Assembly: GCF_014648475.1 (NCBI RefSeq)
Contig: NZ_BMRE01000015.1
Coordinates: 62,001 to 126,000, forward strand
DNA length: 64,000 nucleotides
Reading direction: 5' to 3'
From: Lentzea flava
Lineage (GTDB): Bacteria; Actinomycetota; Actinomycetes; Mycobacteriales; Pseudonocardiaceae
The notes under the pieces were generated by a model that was not told where the DNA came from, made no database searches, and saw nothing but the letters and a program-made list of their open reading frames with translations. This document shows positions 7,932-16,123 of this stretch, piece after piece. How positions within the stretch are numbered: position 1 is the stretch's first letter; every line of letters starts with the position of its first letter. A program made the position numbers and the translations under genes.

Positions 7932-8492
7932 ATGGCAACAACCGTGGGGCAGAGGCTCGCCGCGCTGCGAGCGGAGCACGACCTGACGCTGGCCGCGTTG
8001 TCCGAGATGACGGGCATCTCGAAGTCGACGCTGTCGCGACTGGAGACCGACCAGCGCAAGCCGACGCTGGAGCTGCTGCTGCCGTTGTCGCGGACCTACC
8101 AGGTGTCGCTGGACGACCTCGTGGGCGCGCCGGAGGTCGGTGATCCGCGGGTCGTCATGAAGCCGCGCCAGCTCGACCACGGACGGGTCGGCATCCCGCT
8201 GACCAGGTCGATCGGGCCGCTGCAGGCGTGGAAGATGATCATCAAGGATCCGGTGCTGCACGAGCCGCGCGTGCACGAGGGGTACGAGTGGTTCTACGTG
8301 CTGAGCGGGCGGATCAAGCTGCGGCTCGGCGACAAGGAGGTCGTGCTGCGCGCGGGCGAGGTCGCAGAGTTCGACTGCCGGCAGCCGCACGCCCTCAGCA
8401 GCGCGGACGGCAACCCGGCCGAGATCATCAGCCTGTTCGGCAAGCAGGGAGAACGCATCCACACCCGCGCGGCGCCACCGAAGGGGTCATAG
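7932..8492 (+). CDS. XRE-family regulator with C-terminal cupin sensor
   Basis: This 186-residue protein has an N-terminal HTH_3 domain (about 7-62; LTLAALSEMTGISKSTLSRLETDQRKP) and a C-terminal cupin_2 domain (about 105-180; HEGYEWFYVLSGRIKLRLG, FDCRQPHAL). Cupin-XRE proteins usually sense small molecules or amino acids. It is divergent from the CPYC flavoprotein, its most likely target, and 8 bp upstream of a DUF2277 gene. Confidence 0.92.
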   Translation: MATTVGQRLAALRAEHDLTLAALSEMTGISKSTLSRLETDQRKPTLELLLPLSRTYQVSLDDLVGAPEVGDPRVVMKPRQLDHGRVGIPLTRSIGPLQAWKMIIKDPVLHEPRVHEGYEWFYVLSGRIKLRLGDKEVVLRAGEVAEFDCRQPHALSSADGNPAEIISLFGKQGERIHTRAAPPKGS

Positions 8493-8499
8493 TGGAGCC

Positions 8500-8769
8500 A
8501 TGTGCCGAAACATCCGGGTGCTCCACAACTTCGAACCGCCGGCGACGTCCGACGAGGTGCAGGCCGCGGCGCTGCAGTACGTGCGGAAGGTGAGCGGGTC
8601 GGCGAAACCGTCGGCGGCGAACCAGGCCGCGTTCGACAAGGCGGTCGCGGCGGTGGCGGCGGCCACCCAGGAACTGCTCGACGCGCTGGTGACGACGGCG
8701 CCGCCGAAGGACCGCGAGGTCGAGGCGGCCAAGGCGAAGGCCAGGGCTGCGGAGCGCTACGGGCGCTAG
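8500..8769 (+). CDS. DUF2277 family small protein
   Basis: This 89-residue protein starts MCRNIRVLHNFEPPATSDEVQAAALQYVRKVSG, which is the diagnostic N terminus of DUF2277 proteins (conserved C2, R3, N4 and NFEPP). No function is established for the family. It follows the XRE-cupin gene by 8 bp in the same direction, so the two probably share a transcript, and its stop overlaps the convergent small membrane protein by 4 bp. The second half is Ala/Lys-rich helix. Confidence 0.88.
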   Translation: MCRNIRVLHNFEPPATSDEVQAAALQYVRKVSGSAKPSAANQAAFDKAVAAVAAATQELLDALVTTAPPKDREVEAAKAKARAAERYGR

Positions 8770-9023
8770 TTGCGGACGCGGGTGTCGAGGTACATGCAGA
8801 TCAGCTTGGCCGCGACGCCCGCGGAGCCGACGATGAACGCCTGGTCGGGACCGAGCGTGAGGGCGATGGCCCACAGCAGCAGGGCGATCAGCACGAGGAT
8901 GACCGTCACCTGCGCGGCGTGCGGCCAGTGCGCGAAGTGGACGAGCCACCTCGTCGGCTGCCGCGGCTGCGGAACTTCCACGTCACCCGCACTATCGGGT
9001 GAACGCTCCGCCTGTACCGCCAT
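8766..9023 (-). CDS. Small membrane protein of unknown function
   Basis: This 85-residue protein has a polar N terminus (about 1-35, Pro/Asp-rich), then two hydrophobic helices (about 38-60 and 62-78), and ends with a basic RVRN tail. I recognise no family. It is convergent with the DUF2277 gene and followed upstream by a 284-314-bp region leading to a divergently transcribed conserved protein. Codon use is like that of its neighbours, supporting a real gene. Confidence 0.6.
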   Translation of the reverse strand: MAVQAERSPDSAGDVEVPQPRQPTRWLVHFAHWPHAAQVTVILVLIALLLWAIALTLGPDQAFIVGSAGVAAKLICMYLDTRVRN

Positions 9024-9337
9024 CTCGCTCCTCGCTCCGGTTACTCCTGCTGGACCTATTCTCCTGAGTTGATCTTCTACGGAGTGTTACTTCTGTCCAC
9101 CATGCGGTGAGCGTTGCGTGAGCATCGCCGAACGGCAGACGAACGGTCATCACCGTGATCGGTTGCCGGTCCGTCACAGTCCGTTTACCGATTGAGGTCC
9201 AGGCCACCACATTGAGTGGTGCCCTGTGGAGTAGTCGCTCAACTCTACGTAGTCGTTACACCGTTCGGAGCAGCGCCGTTTTTGTCAGACCCCTCGGATA
9301 ACGTCAGGTGAAGAGAGCGGTACGAGGGGAGAAAGCG

Positions 9338-9988
9338 TTGCCGGACAACAACGTCAGCGTCACCGCACTGTCGTTCACCGAGTACGTCATGAGCGGACAG
9401 CGTGGACGCATCAACATCGTGTCGGAGCAGCGGGGGATGTACCTGACCGACGACCCCAGGGTGTGCGGGTTCTACAACCCGATCCGCGACGCCATGCGAC
9501 GAGCGGTCAACTCGACCGAACCTGAACTGGAGCTGAAGAAGGCGATCCTGAACGCCAACCGCACGGGGCAGCCGCGGGCGTTCGAGGAGATCGCCGACGG
9601 GTTCCTGCCCTGGCTGGCGTCGTTCAAGGCCACCGGGGTGCCGGTCGAACCGGCGACCTACCGGGTCGGCGACCTCACGCTGAAGGTCCGCCCGCACCTG
9701 GGGTTGCGCAAGAAGGACGGCTCCACCTACGCGGTGCTCGTGCACACCAAGGAGGTGCCGCTGACCAGGGAGGCGGCGAACGTCGGCCTGCGGATCCTGC
9801 AGCACACCATCTCGGACACGTTGCCGGGGGCGACGCCGATGGTGCTCGACGCGCGGCGGGGCAAGGCGTACCAGATGCCGGCGCGGACGAACCTCGGGAA
9901 GCTGGACGTGCTGATCGCGGCCGAGGCGATGGGGTACGTGACGCACTGGCAGCTGTCCGGTCTGTTCGAGTCCGTCAAGGCGGTGTAG
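9338..9988 (+). CDS. Conserved hypothetical protein
   Basis: This 216-residue soluble protein is not assigned to a family. The TTG at 9338 is chosen because GAGGGGAGAAAGCG directly precedes it; an in-frame GTG at 9308 would add ten basic residues but lacks a good ribosome site. Features include a VSVTALSFTEYVMSG opening and a central VGDLTLKVRPHLGL strand-rich region. No transmembrane segments or catalytic motifs are evident. It is a stand-alone gene with a strong hairpin terminator 8 bp after the stop. The 284 bp upstream contain no gene I can support. Confidence 0.7.
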   Translation: MPDNNVSVTALSFTEYVMSGQRGRINIVSEQRGMYLTDDPRVCGFYNPIRDAMRRAVNSTEPELELKKAILNANRTGQPRAFEEIADGFLPWLASFKATGVPVEPATYRVGDLTLKVRPHLGLRKKDGSTYAVLVHTKEVPLTREAANVGLRILQHTISDTLPGATPMVLDARRGKAYQMPARTNLGKLDVLIAAEAMGYVTHWQLSGLFESVKAV

Positions 9989-9995
9989 GGGGAAC

Positions 9996-10035
9996 GGACG
10001 TCGCGGCCCGTCCGGGGGGTCGGGCCGCGACGTCC
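9996..10035 (+). terminator. Strong intrinsic-type hairpin terminator
   Basis: Perfect 15-bp arms, GGACGTCGCGGCCCG (9996-10010) and its complement (10021-10035), flank a 10-nt loop, 8 bp after the stop of the upstream gene. There is no U-tract, which is usual for actinobacterial terminators. Confidence 0.8.
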
Positions 10036-10102
10036 GCTTCGGCCGTTCTGCCGTGGGCGGAGTCGCAGGCACGCGCGGGCGAGCTGAGGCAGGGTCGGGG
10101 TC

Positions 10103-10828
10103 ATGAGCACGACAGGCCTGGGGTTCAGCGGCGAGGTCGCCGCCTACTACGCGAGGTTCCGGCCCGGCTATCCGCCGCCGGTCGTCGACGCGGTGGTACG
10201 CGAGCTCGGATTGACCCGCGAACACCGGGTGCTCGACCTCGGCTGCGGCACCGGCCAGCTCGCCGCACCGCTGTCGAGGCACGTCGAGCACGTGCTCGCG
10301 GTCGATCCCGAGCCGGACATGCTCGCGCACGCGCCGAAGCTGCCGAACGTCGAGTGGCGCGTCGGGTCGGACGCGGACGTGCCGCGGCTCGGCCGGTTCG
10401 ACGCGGTCGTGGTCGGGCAGGCACTGCACTGGATGGACCACGAACGGCTGTTCCGCGAGGCGGACACGAGGAAGTTCGCGATCATCGCCAACGGAACGCC
10501 GCTGTGGCACCAGCACCCGGCGATCCGGAGAGTGCTCGAAGAGTGGTTCGGCAAGCCGATGACGGCCGGTTGCGGCACGGATGCCGATGCGCGCCGACGG
10601 TATGCGGACGCGTTGCGCGAGGCCGGCTACGAACCCCGCGAGTGGACCGTGAGCCACTCGCACGTGCACACGATCGAAGAACTGGCGGGCAGCCTGTTCT
10701 CCGCCATGTCACCGGACACCCTGCCGAAGCCGCACGAACGTCCGCTGTTCCAGGAGAACCTCCGCGCGGCGCTCGGGAGCGACAGCTACGTCGAGCCGAT
10801 CACCGTGACCGTGCTCAGCACGCCTTGA
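10103..10828 (+). CDS. Class I SAM-dependent methyltransferase
   Basis: This 241-residue protein has motif I VLDLGCGTG (residues 43-51), VDPEPDML after strand 2, and FDAVVVGQALHWMD at motif IV. It resembles the trans-aconitate/Methyltransf_11 group. The opening FSGEVAAYYARFRPGYPP is common in this group. It has its own promoter region after the upstream terminator and overlaps the convergent HNH gene by 14 bp. Substrate unknown. Confidence 0.85.
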   Translation: MSTTGLGFSGEVAAYYARFRPGYPPPVVDAVVRELGLTREHRVLDLGCGTGQLAAPLSRHVEHVLAVDPEPDMLAHAPKLPNVEWRVGSDADVPRLGRFDAVVVGQALHWMDHERLFREADTRKFAIIANGTPLWHQHPAIRRVLEEWFGKPMTAGCGTDADARRRYADALREAGYEPREWTVSHSHVHTIEELAGSLFSAMSPDTLPKPHERPLFQENLRAALGSDSYVEPITVTVLSTP

Positions 10829-11456
10829 GCATGGACGCGAGAGCGTCGTGCTCGGCCTGGTCCGCCGTGAGCTTGTAGGTGATCTTCACCGAGATCCAGT
10901 GCTGCGCGTAGGTGCACCAGTAGGCCTGCACCGGCGGCTTCCACTTCGCCGGGTCCTGGTCGCCCTTGGCGCGGTTGGACTTCGCGGTCACGGCGATGAG
11001 CTGGATGCCGCCGAGGTCGTTGGCGAACGCCTTGCGCTCGTCGTCGGTCCACTTGTCCGCACCGGAACGCCACGCCTCGGCCAGCGGCACGGTGTGGTCG
11101 ATGTCGACGTCACCGGCGTCCTTGATCACCACGTTGTCGTAGGGACTGTTCCAGGTGCCCGACACGGCCTTGCAGTCCTTGTCGGACTTCACGTCGGTGC
11201 CCTGGCGCTGCAGCACGATCTCCCTGGTGTCGCAGGAGTTTCCCTGCGAGGCCCAGTGCGGGAAGCGGTCGCGGCTGTAGCCGGCCATCTTCCCCTCCGG
11301 TGCGATCTGCAGCGCGCCGAGATCGGACGAACCGGTCGGAGCGGACCCCGTGGGCGCGGGCTGGTTCTCCTTGGAGGACTGGAGATTCGTCAGGTACCAG
11401 CCCACGGCCACGAGCAGCAAGAAGACCACCAGTGACGTCACCGCCGCGCGATTCAT
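10815..11456 (-). CDS. Membrane-anchored or secreted HNH (DUF1524-like) nuclease-family protein
   Basis: This 213-residue protein has an N-terminal hydrophobic helix (about 6-24), serving as a signal anchor or signal peptide, a Pro/Gly-rich linker, then the HNH/DUF1524 domain. The domain contains the core VDIDHTVPLAEAWRSG, where the DH pair is the metal-binding site, the later NLIAV-like GGIQLIAVTAKSNRAKGDQDP, and paired cysteines (NSCDTRE, DKDCKAV). This fold is common among secreted actinobacterial proteins, probably extracellular nucleases. The ATG at 11456 is preferred over the upstream in-frame start at 11483. Confidence 0.85.
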   Translation of the reverse strand: MNRAAVTSLVVFLLLVAVGWYLTNLQSSKENQPAPTGSAPTGSSDLGALQIAPEGKMAGYSRDRFPHWASQGNSCDTREIVLQRQGTDVKSDKDCKAVSGTWNSPYDNVVIKDAGDVDIDHTVPLAEAWRSGADKWTDDERKAFANDLGGIQLIAVTAKSNRAKGDQDPAKWKPPVQAYWCTYAQHWISVKITYKLTADQAEHDALASMLKAC

Positions 11457-11471
11457 GCGCCCATGATCGAG

Positions 11472-11513
11472 CATGCCGATCACAGACCGATCAACCGGCC
11501 TGTGATCGGCATG
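11472..11513 (-). terminator. Hairpin terminator after the formyltransferase gene
   Basis: Perfect 14-bp arms, CATGCCGATCACAG (11472-11485) and its complement (11500-11513), flank a 14-nt loop. The hairpin starts 7 bp past the formyltransferase stop on the minus strand and separates it from the HNH gene. Confidence 0.8.
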
Positions 11514-11519
11514 TCGTCG

Positions 11520-12467
11520 TTACGGACGCGACGTCAGGTAGCCGCCCATGGTCTTGAAGTACTCGTGGGCCTTGAGCTCGACCCCGTCGGCGGTGCGAAC
11601 CTTCTTGACCAGCAACGCCTTGCTGCGGCCACGCCGGGCCTCCGCGCCAGCGACGATCGCCACGCCGTCACCCTCGCGGTAGAAGATCCGGCCGGGAGTG
11701 CCGCCGTAGACGGCCTCGGACACGTCCGCCTCGATGATCTCCAGGCGCTGTCCGCGGTGGAAGCAGAACGCGCTCGGGTACGGCGCGCACTGCGCGCGCA
11801 CCAGGCGGTCGAGCTCCTCCGCGGTCCAGGTGAAGTCGATCCGCAGGTCCTCCTCCGCGCGCTTGTGGAAGAACGAGGCCTGCGAACGGTCCTGCTTCAC
11901 GAAGTCGGTGCGGCCGGACGCGATCTCGGCGAGGCCGTCGACCGTGATCGGGCCGAAGAGCTCCAGCGTCTTGGCGAACAGGTCCGCCGTCGTGTCGCGC
12001 GGGCCGACCGGGACCGAGCGCTGCAGCACGATGTCGCCGGCGTCGAGCGTGTCGTCCATCATGTGCGCCGTCACGCCGACCTCCTTCTCGTCGTTGAGCA
12101 GCGCCCAGATCAACGGCGAGAAGCCCGCGTACTTCGGCAGCAGCGAGTCGTGCACGTTCAACGTGCCGTGCTTGGGCAGCGCGAAGACCTGCGGCGGGAT
12201 CCACGTGCGCCAGTTGCAGGCGACGATCACGTCGGGGTCGACGGACTTGAGCTTGTCGAGCAGCTCCTGGTCCTCAGGGCGCTCGCGGACGACGACCTCG
12301 ATGCCGTTCTCACGAGCGAGGTCCTCGACCGAATCGCTCCAGATCTTCTCGTACGCGCCCTCACCCCTGGGATGGGTCACCACCAGGACGACCTCGTGCT
12401 CGGACGCCAAAAGTGCCTGCAGGGTGCGGTGACCCCAGGTCTGGAACCCGAACATGACGACCCTCAT
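11520..12467 (-). CDS. Methionyl-tRNA-formyltransferase-like enzyme, probable N5-hydroxyornithine formyltransferase
   Basis: This 315-residue protein has the formyl_trans_N fold: ACNWRTW, the HDSLLPKYAGFSP loop carrying the catalytic His, and AHMMDDTLDAGDI. It also has a formyl_trans_C-like domain. Homologues with this architecture in coelichelin/exochelin-type clusters formylate hydroxyornithine to make hydroxamates. Start at ATG 12467 with AAGGAGG upstream rather than the ATG at 12485. It is divergent from an N-hydroxylating monooxygenase across two iron boxes, which is the main support for a siderophore role rather than initiator-tRNA formylation. Confidence 0.85.
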   Translation of the reverse strand: MRVVMFGFQTWGHRTLQALLASEHEVVLVVTHPRGEGAYEKIWSDSVEDLARENGIEVVVRERPEDQELLDKLKSVDPDVIVACNWRTWIPPQVFALPKHGTLNVHDSLLPKYAGFSPLIWALLNDEKEVGVTAHMMDDTLDAGDIVLQRSVPVGPRDTTADLFAKTLELFGPITVDGLAEIASGRTDFVKQDRSQASFFHKRAEEDLRIDFTWTAEELDRLVRAQCAPYPSAFCFHRGQRLEIIEADVSEAVYGGTPGRIFYREGDGVAIVAGAEARRGRSKALLVKKVRTADGVELKAHEYFKTMGGYLTSRP

Positions 12468-12495
12468 GGGGGTGTCCTCCTTCACTCCGGTGAGA

Positions 12496-12514
12496 TACGG
12501 TCAGGCTAACCTAA
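12496..12514. promoter_or_regulatory. Iron box (DmdR/IdeR/DtxR-type operator), proximal to formyltransferase
   Basis: TACGGTCAGGCTAACCTAA matches the consensus TTAGGTTAGGCTAACCTAA at 16 of 19 positions by hand alignment. It lies 29 bp upstream of the formyltransferase start, so iron-replete repression of this gene is expected. Confidence 0.8.
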
Positions 12515-12530
12515 CCGGCGGCTTGCAAGG

Positions 12531-12549
12531 GAAGCTTAGCCTCACCTAA
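12531..12549. promoter_or_regulatory. Second iron box, proximal to the N-monooxygenase
   Basis: GAAGCTTAGCCTCACCTAA matches the DtxR-family consensus at 14 of 19 positions, including the CCTAA half. It ends 5 bp before the monooxygenase start. Together with the site at 12496, each divergent gene has its own box. Confidence 0.7.
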
Positions 12550-12554
12550 GTTCA

Positions 12555-13829
12555 ATGCTCATGCATCCGATCTACGACATCGTCGGCATCGGGTTCGGTC
12601 CCTCGAACCTGGCGCTCGCCATCGCTCTGACCGAGCACAACGAGCAGGCCGAAACCCCTGTCACCGCGGTGTTTCTCGAACGCCAGGAGGCGTTCGGCTG
12701 GCATCGGGGCATGCTGCTCGACGACGCCACCATGCAGGTGTCGTTCCTCAAGGACCTGGTCACGATGCGGAATCCGGCCAGCCGTTTCTCGTTCCTGTGC
12801 TACCTGCGGGATCGCGGCCGGCTCGTCGACTTCGTGAACCACAAGAACCTGTTCCCGCTGCGCGTCGAGTTCCACGACTACTTCGAGTGGGCGGCGGCGC
12901 AGGTCGACGACCTGGTGGCCTACAACACCGAAGCCGTTGGCGTGCAAGCGATCCAGGACGACCTGTTCGAGGTGACCACCGCCACTGGTGACGTGTACCA
13001 CGCCCGCAACCTCGTGTTCGCCACGGGACTGCGGCCCACCGTGCCGGACGGCGTCGAGCTGTCGGACCGCGTCTGGCACAACAGCCAGTTCCTGCACCGG
13101 ATCGGCGAGCTGGAGAACCCGAAGCGCTGCGTCGTCGTCGGCGCCGGGCAGAGCGCCGCGGAAGCCGTGGCGTACCTGCACCGCGAGTTCCCGGGCGCCG
13201 AGGTGTGCTCGGTGTTCTCGCGCTACGGCTACTCCCCCGCGGACGACAGCTCGTTCGCGAACCGCATCTTCGACCCCGAGGCAATCGACCACTACTACGA
13301 CGCCCCGGACGCCGTGAAGCAGCGGTTGATGGACTACCACCGCAACACCAACTACTCGGTGGTCGACGTCGACCTCATCGCGCAGCTCTACCGCACCGTG
13401 TACCAGGAGAAGGTCCTCGGCAGGCAACGCCTGCGGATGATGAACATGACCCGGCTCGTCGCGGTCGAGGAGACCTCGACGAGCACGCGAGCGGTGATCC
13501 AGTCGCTCGTCACCGGCGAGCAGGAGGTCCTGGAGGCCGACCTCGTGCTGCTCGCGACCGGCTACGACGAGGCCGCGCCGCTCCTCGGGTCGCTCGACGA
13601 GACCTGCGCCCGCGACGAGCGGGGTCGCCTGGTCGTGGGACGGGACTACCGCGTGCAGTCGTCGTTGCGCGGCGGCATCTACCTGCAAGGCGGCACCGAG
13701 CACTCGCACGGCATCACGTCGTCGCTGTTGTCCAACGTCGCGGTGCGTTCGGGTGAGATCCTTGCCTCCGTACTGACCAACACTGCCGTGCTGACCAACA
13801 CTCCTGTGCCAGTCCTCGCGACCGCGTGA
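12555..13829 (+). CDS. L-ornithine/L-lysine N-monooxygenase (siderophore hydroxylase)
   Basis: This 424-residue flavoprotein matches the lysine/ornithine N-monooxygenase family. It has FAD motif GIGFGPSNLALAIA near the N terminus, the substrate-side MQVSFLKDLVTMRNP, NADPH motif VVVGAGQSAAEAVAYL, SYNSVDVDLI-like NYSVVDVDL and ATGYD toward the C terminus. It produces hydroxylamines for hydroxamate siderophores. An ATG at 12561 is an equally possible start. Iron boxes lie directly upstream. Its stop overlaps the GTG of the amidohydrolase gene (GTGA), so these two are coupled. No NRPS or NIS synthetase lies nearby. Confidence 0.92.
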   Translation: MLMHPIYDIVGIGFGPSNLALAIALTEHNEQAETPVTAVFLERQEAFGWHRGMLLDDATMQVSFLKDLVTMRNPASRFSFLCYLRDRGRLVDFVNHKNLFPLRVEFHDYFEWAAAQVDDLVAYNTEAVGVQAIQDDLFEVTTATGDVYHARNLVFATGLRPTVPDGVELSDRVWHNSQFLHRIGELENPKRCVVVGAGQSAAEAVAYLHREFPGAEVCSVFSRYGYSPADDSSFANRIFDPEAIDHYYDAPDAVKQRLMDYHRNTNYSVVDVDLIAQLYRTVYQEKVLGRQRLRMMNMTRLVAVEETSTSTRAVIQSLVTGEQEVLEADLVLLATGYDEAAPLLGSLDETCARDERGRLVVGRDYRVQSSLRGGIYLQGGTEHSHGITSSLLSNVAVRSGEILASVLTNTAVLTNTPVPVLATA

Positions 13830-15367
13830 AACTCGACCTGAAGCTGACGGGCTGCCGGGCCGTCACGATGGACCCGGCACACCCGGCCGCGCACACGATC
13901 GGCATCTGGCAGGGCCGCATCGCGGGCCTGGACGACCAGGTCGCGGACCTGCCCGCCGCCGAGACCGTCGACCTCGGCAACGCCGTGGTGCTGCCCGGTT
14001 TCATCGACGCCCACACGCACCTCGCGTGGAACGGCCGCCGCAGCCGCACCGTCGACGTGACGGGCCTGACCACGGTCGCCCAGATCCTCGAACGGCTGGC
14101 GACCGCGCCGGGCGAGGGCTGGATCGAGGCCTCCGGCTACGACCGGCGGATCATGGACCGGCCGCTCACCGCCGCCGACCTGGACCCGGTCACCGGCGAC
14201 CGGCCGCTCTACGTCGCGGACATCTCCGGCCACGCGTGCGTGGTGAACTCCGCGGTGCTGAACCAGCTTCCGGGTGTCACCGGCGACGGCTGGCTGACCG
14301 AGAACGAACAGCTGGCCGCGCGATCGTTGCGGCTGCCGTACTCGCTGGAGGAGATCACCGCCGAACTGCACGAGAGCGCGCGGCAGGTCCTGGCCGAGGG
14401 CGTGACGATGTGCGCGGAGGCGGGCATCGGCGCGGGCCTGATCGCCAGCAGCCCGCTGGAAGCGGCCGCGTACCAGCGCGCCCGGTTGCCGATCCGCGTG
14501 CAGCTCATGGTGTCCGCGTACGTGCTGCACGACGTCGCCGCCGACCCGGCCGACGGCATCGCACGGGCGATCGACCTCGGCCTGCACACCGGGTTCGGCG
14601 ACGACATGCTGTCGATCGGCGCGATGAAACTGTGGACCGACGGCGGCATGATCGCGCGCACGGCCGCGTTGTCCGAGCCCTACGCCGGCACCGAGAACTC
14701 CGGTCAGCTCGCGGAGTCCGAGGAGTTCATGCGCGCGGCGATCGTCGACGGGCACAACGCGGGCTGGCAGCTCGCGATCCACGCGATCGGCGACCGCGCG
14801 ATCGACTTCACCCTGGACGCGGTGGCGGAAGCGCAACGGCAACGCCCGCGCGCCGACGCCCGCCACCGGATCGAGCACTGCGGCCTCGTGCGCCCTGACC
14901 AGCTCGACCGCATCGCCGCCCTCGGCCTGATTCCCGTTGTCCAGCCGACGTTTCTCTGGTCCTACGGCGACGACTACAGCGAGATCATGGGACCGGACCG
15001 CGCACCCTGGATGTACCGCGGCCGGTCGTTCCTCGACCGCGGGATCACCGTCGCGGGCAGCTCGGACCGGCCGGTCGCGGACGGTTCCCCGTTGCGCGCC
15101 ATCGAGTTCATGGTGCGGCGGCGTTCCTCCGGCGGCCGCGCGGTCGGCCCGGACGAGGCGATCACCGTCGAGGAGGCGCTCCACGCGTACACGCTCGGCA
15201 GCGCCTACGCGTGCCGCAAGGAGCACGTGCTGGGCAGCCTCACTCCGGGCAAGCTCGCGGACCTCGTGGTGCTGGGCGACGACCCGCGCACGAGCGACGC
15301 GATCGCGGACATCCCCGTGCTGGCCACGATGGTCGGCGGCACCCTCACGACTCAGCGATCTTCTTGA
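13826..15367 (+). CDS. YtcJ-like metal-dependent amidohydrolase
   Basis: This 513-residue protein is an amidohydrolase_3-type enzyme. It has HxH in GFIDAHTHLAW, the metal-bridging lysine region AMKLWTDGG, HAIGDRAID, IEHC and the Asp in SSDRPVADGSPL, so all ligand positions look intact. Such enzymes hydrolyse N-acyl or formamide-type bonds. GTG start overlaps the N-monooxygenase stop by 4 bp, so it should share iron regulation. A role on a formylated or hydroxamate siderophore intermediate is an inference from this coupling only. The 3' end overlaps the convergent ArsR gene by 23 bp. Confidence 0.85.
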   Translation: MKLDLKLTGCRAVTMDPAHPAAHTIGIWQGRIAGLDDQVADLPAAETVDLGNAVVLPGFIDAHTHLAWNGRRSRTVDVTGLTTVAQILERLATAPGEGWIEASGYDRRIMDRPLTAADLDPVTGDRPLYVADISGHACVVNSAVLNQLPGVTGDGWLTENEQLAARSLRLPYSLEEITAELHESARQVLAEGVTMCAEAGIGAGLIASSPLEAAAYQRARLPIRVQLMVSAYVLHDVAADPADGIARAIDLGLHTGFGDDMLSIGAMKLWTDGGMIARTAALSEPYAGTENSGQLAESEEFMRAAIVDGHNAGWQLAIHAIGDRAIDFTLDAVAEAQRQRPRADARHRIEHCGLVRPDQLDRIAALGLIPVVQPTFLWSYGDDYSEIMGPDRAPWMYRGRSFLDRGITVAGSSDRPVADGSPLRAIEFMVRRRSSGGRAVGPDEAITVEEALHAYTLGSAYACRKEHVLGSLTPGKLADLVVLGDDPRTSDAIADIPVLATMVGGTLTTQRSS

Positions 15368-15656
15368 TCGCCGCGAGCCGCCGATCCCACTGGGAGGCGA
15401 GCGAGGCCATCCACGTGGCGGTGGCGTCGAGAGCGCCGGACCGGACGGAGAAGTTGTTCTCCCGACCGGCCCTTTCGGACGCCACGAGCTCGGCCTTCTC
15501 CAGCACTCCCAGGTGCTTCACGATCGCCTGACGGCTCACTGGCAACTCGGCGGCGAGCGCCGACGCCGAGATGGGCCCCTTCTCCGCCACGAGATCGAGC
15601 ACCCGCCGCCGCATCGGATCAGCGAGCGCGGCCAGCACGTCGTCGACCTGACTCAC
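15345..15656 (-). CDS. ArsR-family winged-helix regulator
   Basis: This 103-residue protein has a winged helix with ISASALAAELPVSRQAIVKHLGVLEKAELV, the usual HTH_20/ArsR pattern of regulators paired with SRPBCC proteins. No metal-binding cysteines are present. GTG start at 15656 overlaps the stop of the upstream SRPBCC gene by 4 bp (GTGA), so the enzyme-like gene is transcribed first, the reverse of the usual ArsR-SRPBCC order. A longer open frame reaching 16466 is only a shadow of the SRPBCC gene. Confidence 0.85.
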   Translation of the reverse strand: MSQVDDVLAALADPMRRRVLDLVAEKGPISASALAAELPVSRQAIVKHLGVLEKAELVASERAGRENNFSVRSGALDATATWMASLASQWDRRLAAIKKIAES

Positions 15657-16087
15657 TTCTCCAGGTACTCCCGCAGCTCGTCCAGTTCGTGACCCCAGCC
15701 GTCGACGTTCCCGGAGGCGTAGCGCTCCTGCTCCTCCGACGGCAGGTCGAGCTGCGTGAACCCGCTCTCCACGACCTGCAGCAACGTGCCGCCGTCCGCG
15801 GGCGTGAGCGTGAACTCGACCAGCGTCGCGTTGCCGGGCACCGGATCCGGCCCGAGCGGACCCGACCAGCGCCACGAGAAGAACGACTCGGGCTCGACCT
15901 TCTCGATGATCGCACGCCCGGTGCCGTGCTCGGCCCACGTGAGCGTGACCTCGCCACCGGGCTCGAGCTTCGACACGGTCGCCCCGGAGTCGCCGAACCA
16001 CGTCCCGAGGTGCTCGGCGGAGGTCAGCGCGGCCCAGACGCGCTGCGGTGACGCGTTGATCAGCACATCGCGTTCGATCCGGTCCAC
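15653..16087 (-). CDS. SRPBCC/AHSA1 domain protein
   Basis: This 144-residue protein is an Activator-of-Hsp90-type START-like fold: IERDVLINASPQRVWAALTSAEHLGTWFGD at the N terminus, FSWRWSG in the middle, and WGHELDELREYLEK at the C terminus. Such proteins bind hydrophobic ligands; members paired with ArsR regulators are common in actinobacteria and uncharacterised. First gene of a two-gene operon with the ArsR gene. Confidence 0.9.
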   Translation of the reverse strand: MDRIERDVLINASPQRVWAALTSAEHLGTWFGDSGATVSKLEPGGEVTLTWAEHGTGRAIIEKVEPESFFSWRWSGPLGPDPVPGNATLVEFTLTPADGGTLLQVVESGFTQLDLPSEEQERYASGNVDGWGHELDELREYLEK

Positions 16088-16123
16088 GCCCCACCTCCTG
16101 CAACCGAGCGGTTGCAGAAAAGC

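Noticed and set aside
8992..9210. Minus-strand 72-codon frame in the 9.0-9.3 kb intergenic region
   Set aside because: No ribosome site, low-complexity Arg/Ser sequence, and no resemblance to any family; region treated as promoter DNA.
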